Part shown: positions 12,468 through 21,600 of the stretch, in pieces
How positions within the stretch are numbered: the stretch's first letter is position 1
How the letters are laid out: the number at the start of each line of letters is the position of its first letter
Origin: an uncultured Bacteroidia bacterium
GTDB lineage: Bacteria; Bacteroidota; Bacteroidia; Bacteroidales; UBA932
NCBI GenBank assembly: GCA_902785065.1
Contig: CACZXH010000001.1
Span: 59,678 to 123,677, forward strand
Reading direction: 5' to 3'
DNA: 64,000 nt
Notes under the pieces: model-generated
The model's input: only the letters and a program-made list of their open reading frames with translations
Told to the model about the DNA's origin: nothing
Database searches by the model: none
Position numbers and translations under genes: made by a program

Positions 12468-15400
12468 TTAGAAGTTGAGGTTGAAGCCGAAGTTGTAGGT
12501 CCTGTTGATCGGGAAGTCACCGCCCTGGCGGCCGCCGTCGGAAGCTTCAGGATCCACATACTTGAGGTACTTGTTGCAGAAAGTCAGGAGGTTGCCGCCG
12601 TTGAAGAACACGCGGGCGCTCTTGATGCCGGCCTTCTTGAGGAAGTTCGGGGACACACGGTAACCGACCTCGATGGTCTTCAGACGCACGTAGGTGGCGT
12701 TCACGTAGTTGTAAGGCTGGTTGTTGGTGTAGGTCGCGTTGTGGCTGCCGCCGGCCTGATTGACGCGCGCGAGGGCGGGCCACTCGCCTTCCACCCACTG
12801 GGTGGCCGGATCCCAAGGATCGGCGCCATAGGTGGCGACGTGATAGGAATCCGTGTACTGGGAAGGCATGTAATAGAGGTAGCCGGTACCGGCGAAACCA
12901 CTCAGGGACACGCTCTTGTTCTTGAGCGCGGCGCCGCTGAAGATCAGGTTGAAGTCGAAGCTCTTGTAGCTGCCGCCGATGGTGAAACCGAACTGGAGCG
13001 GAGGCATACTGCCACCCCAGGTGTAAAACACGTCTTCACCGTCGATGTAACCGTTGCCGTTGCGGTCCACGAGCTTATACATACCGGGGACGAGGGCGCG
13101 GTTGCCTTCGCCTTCACCGTTGGTGTCATAAAGGATCTGGCTGGCGCTGGTCTCGTAGAGGTTGTGGAAGCGCTCACCGGTCCAGTGATAGGTGCTGCCA
13201 CCCATCCAGCCGCTCCAGCGGTTCAGGCTGTAGTTCTTCCAGTAGTCCATCGAGGACTTGTAGAACTTGGTCTTCTCGGATTCGATGTAAGTCTGACGGA
13301 ACCGGGTGAAGGACACCTGGCCCTGGACGCGGTAGGAGAAGTTGCCGATGCTGTTGCGGTGGTAGAGGGAGAGTTCGAGACCCTGGTTCTCATTGCTGTT
13401 CAGGTTTTCCTGCGGGAGCGTGACGGCATAGAAGTCAGGAAGGGTCGCATCGCGCTGGGCGGCCGTGCCGATGGTGCGGCGGCTGAACCAGTCGAAGGTA
13501 CCGCCGAACTTACCTTGCCAGAGTTCCCAGTCCACACCGAAGTCCATCATCCGGACCTTCGCCCAGGTAAGGATCGTGTTGGCCACCCGGTTGTTGGCGT
13601 AACCGGTGGAAGCGACGCCATCGTTGAACACCCAGGAACCGCTCTTGCTATAGCCGTTGATATAGGCGTACGGGGAGCCCTGGACGGAACCGGTGCGGCC
13701 GTCGGACCAGCGGATCTTGAAGTTGTTCACCATCGGGAGGACCTTCTTGAAGAAAGGCTCCTCGGAGACGCGCCAAGCGAGGGAGTAGGACGGGAACAGG
13801 CCCCAGCGCTTGCCACGCTGGAACTGGTAGTTACCATCGTAACGGCCCATCAGTTCCACGATGTACTTGCCCTGGTAGTTGTAGTTCAGACGGCCGATGT
13901 AACCGGCGGTGCGGATGTTGTTGCGGCCACCTTCGTTCATGGAAGTATTGGCGTCACCCTGGTCCAGGATGTCATGGGTGTAGAGGAACTCGTCCAGGGA
14001 CGGACCGTACTTGCGGGAGGCCATCAGCCTGGAGGTCTTGATATTGGTGAGTTCGGCGCCGAGCATCGCGGAGATGTTGTGCTTGCCGATGTGGGTGTCG
14101 TACAACGCCTGGAAACGGCCGTACAGACGGGCGTTGTCGTTCACGAGCTCCACATACTCGGTCTCGTTACGGACCTGCATGGTGGAATTGGTCTCGTCCG
14201 TGTAGTAGTCGTACAGCTGATAGTTCTTCACCAGGGTGTTCTGCTTGTTGTTGGAGAAGTCGTACGCGCCGTTCAGGGAGAGGGTCAGACCCTTGAGCCA
14301 GGGAGCGTTGTAGGTGAAGTCCACCGTGTTGTTGAAGTTCTTGCTGTCGGTCTTGGTGTAACCGGACAGGTCGGAATCCAGCAGGACGGTCGGGTGCATG
14401 TTCTCGTTCACGACGGAATAGTGGTTGGGGTTCGCCTTGGTGGTGATGCCCACAAACGGTTCGGCCGCGAGGATGTAGTAGAAGATGTTCCACTCCTGGT
14501 CATAGGAACCCATGCCCATGTTGTTGGTCTGGCGGATGGCGCTGGTGTAACGCATCGTCAGGGACGGGGTCAGCCGGACGGAGATGTTGGAGTTGAAGTT
14601 GTAACGCTTGTAGCCGAAGGTGTCACCCTTCAGGATAGGGTTATCGTTGGCATAGCCCACACCGAAATAGTAGTTGACCGTCTCGGTACCGCCGGACAGG
14701 GAGGCGTTGTACTGCTGGTTCACGGAGAACTTCTTGTAGCTTTCCTTGTACCAGTCGGTATAGACGGTGTCATGGACTTTGTGGGTCGGGTCGTTCGGGT
14801 CGATCCAGGTGGGAGCGCCGCTCTCATAGGCGGCGATCTGGGCGTCGACGAAACGGTGGTCCATCTTGGCGACGTCGGACATCGCGTTGTCCCACTTCAT
14901 GAAGGAGACCCAGTCCTCGACCTTTCTCGGCACGTTCGGAGTGGCGAGGTTCACGGAAGCGGTGAAGTTGATGGACGGCTTCTTGACCTGGCCCTTCTTG
15001 GTGGTGATGAGGATGACACCGTTCTCGGCGCCGAGACCGTAGATGGTCGCGGAAGCGTCCTTCAGCACGGAGATGCTCTCGATGTCGTCCGGGTTCAGTT
15101 CCTGGAGGACGGAGATATCGTTGTAGGACTCGAGCTGGCGGGCGTTGTTGCTCCAGGAACGGGTGTTCTTGCGCTGGCGGGTGACGCTGCGGACGACACC
15201 GTCCACGACGATCATCGGGTTGCCGTAACCGCGGATGCTGAGGTCGGAGTTGAACTGACCCGGCTTACCGCTGTTCTGGGTGACCTGCAGGCCCGGGATC
15301 TTGCCCTGGAGGGCATCGACACCGTTGGCGGTGCGGGTGGCGGCGATATCCTCGGAACGGATCTGGGAGATAGCGCCGGACAGGGATTCGCGCTTCTGGA

Positions 15401-15743
15401 CGCCGTAACCGACGACGACCGTCTCATTGAGGAGCTCGGAGTCTTCGACGAGGATCACGTCCATCTTCTCGGTATCCGCCTTCAGGGTACGGGTTTCGAA
15501 GCCGATGGAAGAGATCTCGATGACAGCACCGTGCGGAACCGTGAGGGTGAAGTTACCGTCGATGTCGGTAGCCGTACCATTGGTGGTGCCCTGCTGGAGG
15601 ACGGACGCACCGATGATCGGCTCCTTCAGCGCATCCGTGACCGTACCGGTCACCGTGATGTTCTGGGCGCTGAGCGCCGATACGCCGAGGAGGAATCCTG
15701 CGACGACCGAAGCCAGGCGCTTGAGCAGATTGATGCTTTTCAT
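12468..15743 (-). CDS. SusC/RagA family TonB-dependent glycan transporter
   Basis: A 1091-residue outer-membrane transporter importing oligosaccharides with energy from TonB/ExbBD. After a signal peptide (ALSAQ) comes a carboxypeptidase-D-like domain (VTGTVTDALKEPIIGASV), then the SusC signature region NETVVVGYGVQKRESLSGA. The plug domain follows (GVDALQGKIPGLQV, NPMIVVDGVVR, IESISVLKDASATIYG, NGVILITTKKG), then a 22-strand-type barrel ending in an aromatic residue (NFGFNLNF). It is paired with SusD after 12 bp. The 60-bp upstream gap holds no obvious promoter, so transcription probably comes from the esterase genes upstream. Domain order and length are normal for SusC. Confidence 0.97.
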   Translation of the reverse strand: MKSINLLKRLASVVAGFLLGVSALSAQNITVTGTVTDALKEPIIGASVLQQGTTNGTATDIDGNFTLTVPHGAVIEISSIGFETRTLKADTEKMDVILVEDSELLNETVVVGYGVQKRESLSGAISQIRSEDIAATRTANGVDALQGKIPGLQVTQNSGKPGQFNSDLSIRGYGNPMIVVDGVVRSVTRQRKNTRSWSNNARQLESYNDISVLQELNPDDIESISVLKDASATIYGLGAENGVILITTKKGQVKKPSINFTASVNLATPNVPRKVEDWVSFMKWDNAMSDVAKMDHRFVDAQIAAYESGAPTWIDPNDPTHKVHDTVYTDWYKESYKKFSVNQQYNASLSGGTETVNYYFGVGYANDNPILKGDTFGYKRYNFNSNISVRLTPSLTMRYTSAIRQTNNMGMGSYDQEWNIFYYILAAEPFVGITTKANPNHYSVVNENMHPTVLLDSDLSGYTKTDSKNFNNTVDFTYNAPWLKGLTLSLNGAYDFSNNKQNTLVKNYQLYDYYTDETNSTMQVRNETEYVELVNDNARLYGRFQALYDTHIGKHNISAMLGAELTNIKTSRLMASRKYGPSLDEFLYTHDILDQGDANTSMNEGGRNNIRTAGYIGRLNYNYQGKYIVELMGRYDGNYQFQRGKRWGLFPSYSLAWRVSEEPFFKKVLPMVNNFKIRWSDGRTGSVQGSPYAYINGYSKSGSWVFNDGVASTGYANNRVANTILTWAKVRMMDFGVDWELWQGKFGGTFDWFSRRTIGTAAQRDATLPDFYAVTLPQENLNSNENQGLELSLYHRNSIGNFSYRVQGQVSFTRFRQTYIESEKTKFYKSSMDYWKNYSLNRWSGWMGGSTYHWTGERFHNLYETSASQILYDTNGEGEGNRALVPGMYKLVDRNGNGYIDGEDVFYTWGGSMPPLQFGFTIGGSYKSFDFNLIFSGAALKNKSVSLSGFAGTGYLYYMPSQYTDSYHVATYGADPWDPATQWVEGEWPALARVNQAGGSHNATYTNNQPYNYVNATYVRLKTIEVGYRVSPNFLKKAGIKSARVFFNGGNLLTFCNKYLKYVDPEASDGGRQGGDFPINRTYNFGFNLNF

Positions 15744-15803
15744 AAAGGAAAATTGGTTAGTTATTGGTTGATGGATAGTTGTGTCAAACCAAAGGGAGAA
15801 GGC

Positions 15804-16982
15804 TTACTTGAAGAGCTTCTGGGCGAAGGTGTTCAGGTACAGGCGCCAGTTGGCCCAGACGTGACCGCCCTCGGAGACGAAGAACTCGTGGTCGAGGCCC
15901 TGCTCGGTGAGGGTCTTGTCCAGGGTCTTGGAACCTTCGAAGAGGAAGTCGGTGTTGCCGCAGGCGAGGAAGTAGAGCTTCACGCCGGCCTTCTTGAGGG
16001 TAGCGACCTGCTCGGCCGTGGCGGAACCGGCGGCGGACAGGGGGCAGATGTAGTCGAACATCTCCGGATAGAGGTTGGAGGCGGTGATGGTGTGGCCGCC
16101 GCCCATGGACAGACCGGCGATGGCGCGGGAAGCGGGCTTCGCGATGGCGCGGAAGTTCTTCTCGATGAACGGGACGATCTCCTCGCAGAGGCTGATTACG
16201 TAGCCGTTCATGAGCTTGTTGCGCTCGGCCTCGGGCATCTTGGCGAGGGCTTCGCGGTCATAGCGCATCTGCATCGGCTTCTGGGGGATGCCGAGGGTGC
16301 CGGCAGCCGCCTGGTTGCCATTGCCGTTCGGCATGACGACGATCATCGGCTCGGCAAGACCCTTCTCGATGAGGTTGTCCAGGATCTGGGCGGCGCGGCC
16401 CATGGACGTCCAGGCTTCCTCGTCACCACCGGCGCCATGCAGGAGGTAAAGGACCGGATACTTCTTTTTGGGATTGTTCTCGTAGCCGTACGGGGTGTAC
16501 ACCGTCAGGCGACGGTCCATGCCGAGGACGTTGCTGTGATACCAGGGATGGCTCACGGTGCCGTGCTGGGTGGCCTCGTTGTAGTTCTCGGTACGCTTGC
16601 CCGGGACGATGAGCATCGGGAGGAAGCGGGTGCCGTCACGCTGCACATAGATGTTCTGCGGATCGTTCACCGCGACGCCGTCCACGACGAAGTTGTAGGT
16701 GTAGATCTCGGGCTCCGGGAGCGGGATCTTCACTTCCCAGACGTTGCCGGGACCGCGGAACATGTCGATGGTGCCGCCGTAGGGGTTCGGCATCCAGGAA
16801 CCGCTGAGCTTCACGACGGTGGCGTAGTCGGCTTTCAGACGGAAGGTGACGCTGTCATTCTGGATCTCCGGGGAGACCACGGGACGCTGGCGGCCTCCGA
16901 AGTTGAAGTTGGCCAGTTCCTGGGCGTTCATCGTGCCGGCGATGGCCAGGCAGAGGGCGATGGAGGAAAGGATTCTTTTCAT
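15804..16982 (-). CDS. CE1-type esterase with N-terminal E-set domain
   Basis: A 392-residue secreted esterase with signal peptide ending TMNAQ. An N-terminal Ig/CBM48-like domain (VTFRLKADYATVVKLSGSW) is followed by an esterase-D domain: YPVLYLLHGAGGDEEAW, nucleophile elbow GLSMGGGHT (Ser about 292), acid region LACGNTDFLFEG and His in EGGHVW. It is a paralogue of the esterase at 6161-7384; together the two bracket the susC-susD-DUF3823-GH3 genes. It lies 60 bp upstream of susC and 41 bp downstream of the carboxylesterase gene, in the same operon. A role in deacylating the imported or surface-held polysaccharide is inferred from family and context. Confidence 0.9.
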   Translation of the reverse strand: MKRILSSIALCLAIAGTMNAQELANFNFGGRQRPVVSPEIQNDSVTFRLKADYATVVKLSGSWMPNPYGGTIDMFRGPGNVWEVKIPLPEPEIYTYNFVVDGVAVNDPQNIYVQRDGTRFLPMLIVPGKRTENYNEATQHGTVSHPWYHSNVLGMDRRLTVYTPYGYENNPKKKYPVLYLLHGAGGDEEAWTSMGRAAQILDNLIEKGLAEPMIVVMPNGNGNQAAAGTLGIPQKPMQMRYDREALAKMPEAERNKLMNGYVISLCEEIVPFIEKNFRAIAKPASRAIAGLSMGGGHTITASNLYPEMFDYICPLSAAGSATAEQVATLKKAGVKLYFLACGNTDFLFEGSKTLDKTLTEQGLDHEFFVSEGGHVWANWRLYLNTFAQKLFK

Positions 16983-17023
16983 CTGTCAGTGTTTTTTAAT
17001 AGTTGGTAAATAATTGGTAATCG

Positions 17024-18481
17024 TTACTTTTCAAGAGAGGAATCGATATTCAGCTTCATCACGGCCGGCCAGGGCTCCCAGGTGGGGATTCCCGCGGCGG
17101 ACGGGACGCCGGACTTGGCGAAACTCGTCCACAGGCGGCTGATGCGGTGACCCAGCTCTACGGCGTCGTCTCCTCCGCCCGTGAAAGTGCGGTGCAGGAG
17201 AACGTTGTCGAAGACGAAGGGGATCTCCAGGCAGTGGGTGCTGCCCAGGGCGCCGTCCAGCACGGGCGACTCCCACGTGAACTGATACATATACACGGGC
17301 GCGCAACCCGCGGACGCGCGATCCTGCGCCTGCCGGAGAGCCAGCGGCTTGAAGATGGGATCTTCCTGGTCCCGGGTGAACTCGTGATAGACCGTGCCGA
17401 TGATGACGGGGATGTCCTTCGACAGGGCCAGGGCCTCGGCTGTGCCGGGCTGGGCGGGAATGATTTCGCCATCCACCACGGGCACCTGGCCGAACAGGAT
17501 GGCGTCCAGGAGGTTTGCCGGATAGGCGCCGTCTTCCTTCGCCTCCTCCACTACCTTCTTCATCGCCGCGTCATAGGCGGCAAGCAGCCGGTCGTAAGGA
17601 ACAGCGGCGATTTCTTCGATCCGGGCCGGGGTCAGGCCGAGGTTCGCAGCCGTGGCCGCACCGATCCGACGGGAATACTTGGGAGAAAGAAGATTGGTGA
17701 TGGAACCGCTCTCGACGATGGCTTTCGAGAAAAGGCCTCTCGCAGAAGGCATCGCCATCAGGGTGGACACCTTCCCACCGCCGCCGCTCTGGCCGAAGAT
17801 GGTCACGTTAGCGGGATCGCCGCCGAAATTCGCAATGTTGTCACGGACCCATTCCAGCGCCTTGACGATGTCCATCATCCCGAGGTTGCCGCTGTGTGCG
17901 TACTTGGCGCCGAAGGCGGAAAGGTCCAGGAAACCGAGAACATTGAGCCGGTGGTTCAGCGAAACCACCACCACGCCGTGGTCACGGGCCAGGTTCGTGC
18001 CGTCATAGCAGATGAGTTCCTGGCCAGAGCCTTCACGAAAACCGCCACCGTGTAACCAAACCATTACGGGGCGCTTCTTCCCGTCATGGATGCCGCCGGT
18101 CCACACATTGACCCGGAGGCAGTCCTCGTCGTGGAAACCATCATCCCAGTGCATCGTGAAGGCCTGGTCGTCGGACCACCAGCCGGAACGGGCGGGCGCC
18201 GGTGCCGTGGGGCCGTAAGCCCGGCTGGGACGGACGTCCGTCCACGGGTCGGGATCGACGGCCGGGGCAAAACGCTCCGCCTTGGCGTAAGGAATACCCT
18301 TGTAGATGAAAACACCGTCGTCGACATAGCCGGCCACGGGACCGGACACCGTCTTGACGGTCGTCTGTTTGGCAGAAGTCTCCAAGCTGCCATAGCACTC
18401 GATCGGACTCCGGGACGGCTGTCCGCAGGAGACGGCGAGCGTCGCAGCGAGCAAAAAGGCGGGGTTGGGTTTCAGTGTCAT
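17024..18481 (-). CDS. Type-B carboxylesterase lipoprotein, shortened catalytic domain
   Basis: A 485-residue carboxylesterase/lipase of the PnbA type. The start at 18481 opens a signal with a lipobox-like AVSC. Landmarks: GYVDDGVFIYKGIPYA near the N-terminus, MVWLHGGGFREGSG oxyanion region, FGQSGGGG nucleophile motif (Ser about 232; the family usually has FGESAGG), Glu in GTVYHEF and His in STHCLEIPFVF. Between HEF and the later ALRQA...APVYMYQFTW segment only about ten residues are present where family members usually carry several tens, so an internal deletion is likely. It is first in the minus-strand PUL operon and divergent from the HTCS gene. Substrate unknown; deacylation of glycan is likely. 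Confidence 0.88.
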   Translation of the reverse strand: MTLKPNPAFLLAATLAVSCGQPSRSPIECYGSLETSAKQTTVKTVSGPVAGYVDDGVFIYKGIPYAKAERFAPAVDPDPWTDVRPSRAYGPTAPAPARSGWWSDDQAFTMHWDDGFHDEDCLRVNVWTGGIHDGKKRPVMVWLHGGGFREGSGQELICYDGTNLARDHGVVVVSLNHRLNVLGFLDLSAFGAKYAHSGNLGMMDIVKALEWVRDNIANFGGDPANVTIFGQSGGGGKVSTLMAMPSARGLFSKAIVESGSITNLLSPKYSRRIGAATAANLGLTPARIEEIAAVPYDRLLAAYDAAMKKVVEEAKEDGAYPANLLDAILFGQVPVVDGEIIPAQPGTAEALALSKDIPVIIGTVYHEFTRDQEDPIFKPLALRQAQDRASAGCAPVYMYQFTWESPVLDGALGSTHCLEIPFVFDNVLLHRTFTGGGDDAVELGHRISRLWTSFAKSGVPSAAGIPTWEPWPAVMKLNIDSSLEK

Positions 18482-18579
18482 AACAAACGGTTTTCTTCCA
18501 ATGCAAAGTTCAGCAATAACCTGCACAATCCTTTTTTGTGCTTTTCAATAGTTTGCGTATCCGTACTTCGTACCCGCGC

Positions 18580-18610
18580 ATTTGTTCAAACTTCTTTCTA
18601 TTTGTTCAAA
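18580..18610. promoter_or_regulatory. Direct-repeat regulator site in the divergent HTCS/PUL intergenic region
   Basis: ATTTGTTCAAA occurs at 18580-18590 and again at 18600-18610, exactly 20 bp apart (two helical turns). This is the geometry expected for an AraC-type double-HTH protein such as the HTCS encoded next door. The 167-bp divergent region also holds an imperfect minus-strand -7 box (GAACTTTG, 18504-18511) for the esterase operon and a + strand box TATCTTTA (18617-18624) for the HTCS gene. Binding is inferred, not shown. Confidence 0.5.
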
Positions 18611-18648
18611 AATCACTATCTTTACGAAAACTAACCGAAACGAACCCT

Positions 18649-21600
18649 ATGAAATACCGGCTTCTGACCTTTCTGACCTTTCTCACCCTCCTGGCCGTCC
18701 TCGCGGGCTGCCGGCGCGGCGCGCCGCCCGTTTCCCAGCCGTCCGGGAACATCATCGTTTCCGACCGGCTCTCCAACCAGCGGGTGAACGCCTTCGCCGA
18801 GGATGATGACGGCCATATCTGGATCGCCACCTCCCGCGGACTCAACCGATACAGCGTCCACGAGTATCACCAATACTTCAGCGCGGACGATACGCTGGGC
18901 CTTCCGGACAACCAGGTGAACGACGTCTTCCGCAGTTCGAACGGAACCATCTGGGCCGCGACGAACGGCGGAGTCGCCCGCCTCACGCCCGAAGGCCTGT
19001 TCCACTGCGTTCCCGCCCCGGGCCGGCCGAATGCCAACCGGATCTGGGAGACCCGGGACGGAAAAGTGCTGATGAGCAATTCCGCCATTCTCTACCAGTA
19101 CGATGCGGAAGAAGACCGGTTCCGGCCGGCCGTCCGGGATTTCAACGCCTTCGGCATTCCCTCCTCGGCCCAGGACGGCAACCTCCTGTGGGTCGTTTCC
19201 GGGAACGGAAGAGTCCTGAACTGCTACAATACCGACGATTTCTCCCTCACCGCCTCCTACCCCGCTTCCCACACCGTCTATCACCTGTGCGACGCCGGGA
19301 ACGGAGAACTCTGGATGTCCGGCATGGGCCGGATGAGCATCTTCGACACCCGGACGCGTACGTGGAAGGAACTGCCTGAAGCCATCCGCAACGAATCCCG
19401 GCTGATGCAGGGCGACGTGGACATCATCTACAACGTCGATGACCGTTCCATCCTGCTGAATGTCATCGGCAAAGGCATATTCCACTATTACCGCACGACG
19501 GAGCGCGTTCTCTTCCAGGATGACGCAGGCTTCCCTTTCGAACTGCCCGACACCGAGATCCGCACCATCTTCCGGGACAGCGAACACAACCTGTGGTTCG
19601 GCACGACGGACCAGGGATACTCCGTCTCTTACATGTACAGGAACCAGTTCAACAGCAACAAGTTCCTGACATCGGCCTTCGCCGGGAAAACGGTGGTGTC
19701 CCTGTGCCTGGACCAGGAGCAGCGGCTCTGGATCGCCACGCTCCGCGACGGGCTATGGCTGTACGACCTGCGGACGAAGGATCTCCGCAATGTGAATGAG
19801 GATTCCCTGGTCCCGAACACCAGCGTGGGCTACAACCGCTGCTCGAAGGTGTTCTGTGACTCCGGCGGCGACCTGTGGCTGTTCTTCCAGGAAAAGTTCT
19901 GGGTGGTCCGGTGCCGCTACGAAGGCGGGCGCTTCCAAGTGCTGGACAACCTGTTCGTAGCGAATGCCAATGCCATCGCGGAGGACGGGCAAGGCCGCAT
20001 CTGGATGGGCGGATCGAGCGCCAACCTGACCCGGTACGACAAGGTCACCCGGGAATCGGCGTACATCACCGTCTGGAACGATTCCGAAACGCCCTATGTC
20101 ACCGACTTGGAAATGACGGTGGAGAGCGGGATCGTGGTCGCCGGCCTCAACCGGATGCTGGTAAGCGTGAACCCGTACACGGACGAAGTCACGGAACTGC
20201 CGATGACCGAAGAGGAAAAGGCGGCCTGCGCCCGCCATTCCTCGCTTCGCGCGACCTGTCTCCTCAAGGACAGCGCCGGGGAGTTCTGGACCGGAACCAC
20301 GGCGAACGGCCTGCTCCGGCACTCCAAGCGGGGCGCCGTCACCGCGCCGGTGGACGGGGTCCCTTGCCTAGACGTCTGCTCCATCGAAGAGGACCGACAG
20401 GGCAACATCTGGGTGTCCACGATGAACGGACTGGGCAAGTTTGACCGCACCGTCGGCCAGTTCGTCAATTACTTCAAGGAAGACGGCATCGGCGGAGACC
20501 AGTTCTCCGAACGGGCCTCCTGCGTCCTGCCGGACGGCACGCTCGTGTTCGGCGGCACCCACGGCCTCACCTGGTTCAACCCGCTGGACGTGCCCCAGAA
20601 GCGTTCCGTTCCCCTGGTGTTCGAGGACTTGAAGATCAACAATGTCCTGGTGGAACCCGGCAAGGGCGCCGCCATCGAGCGGGAACTCCGGGACAATCCG
20701 GACATCGTCCTCCACTACGACCAGAACGCCTTCAACATCTCCTTCGCCGCGCTGGACTTCAGCGGACTGGAAAGGACGCACTATTATTACATGATGGAAG
20801 GCTACGACCCCGACTGGGTCGATGCCGGGAACGACCATGACGCCTATTATTCGAACCTGCCGGCCGGCCGCTACAGGTTCCGTGTCCGCATCACCAACAA
20901 CAATCAGAGCATCGTCGAAACCGAAAGATACCTGAATGTCCGGGTCTTGCCGCCCTGGTACGGAACCTGGTGGGCAATCCTGCTGTACATCCTGACCGGT
21001 TTCGTGCTGCTGGCCGGGATCTATCAGCTGACGCGCAGGATCCGCCGCGTCCGGAAGGAAGCGGCCCGGCGCATCCACGAAGTGCGCCGCGAGCGCGAAC
21101 GGGTGGAGAAGGAAAAGGAACAGGAGAAGCGGCTGTCGAAGATCCAGATGAACTACTTCTCCAACGTGGCGCACGAGTTCCGCACCCCGCTCACGATGAT
21201 CGCGGGGCCGGTCTCCCAGCTGGCGGAATCGGACGGTGTCAAGGGCCAGGACCGCCAACTGGTGGGCATCATCCAGCGCAACGCCACCTGGATGCTCTCG
21301 CTGGTGAACCAGCTCCTGGACTTCAACCGCATCGGCGACAAGAAACTCCAGCTGCGGGCCGCGCAGGGCGACATCGTCGCCCCGCTCAAGGGCATCGCGG
21401 AGCTGTTCAAGTTCAACGCCGGCGCCAAGGGCATCGAGTTCCAGACCCACGGCCTCGAGGATTCCTTCCCGATGTGGGCCGATGTGGACAAGGTGCAGAA
21501 GATCGTGATGAACCTCCTGTCCAACGCGATGAAGTTCACGCCCACGGGCGGGCGCGTCACGCTCTCCTTCGACGTCGTCCCGCGGGACGAAGCGGCCGCC

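Noticed and set aside
9591-17009. A 2472-codon open frame on the + strand opposite the SusCD operon
   Set aside because: It is an antisense shadow. The four minus-strand genes happen to share one register (gaps are multiples of three) and avoid the TTA, CTA and TCA codons that would create antisense stops. The translation has no protein family features.
17300-17345. LRQAQDRAS peptide in the type-B carboxylesterase as a possible dispersed-repeat insertion
   Set aside because: It resembles peptides encoded by intergenic repeats, but carboxylesterases of this type usually have an ALRQA-type segment just before APVYMY, so it is more likely native.
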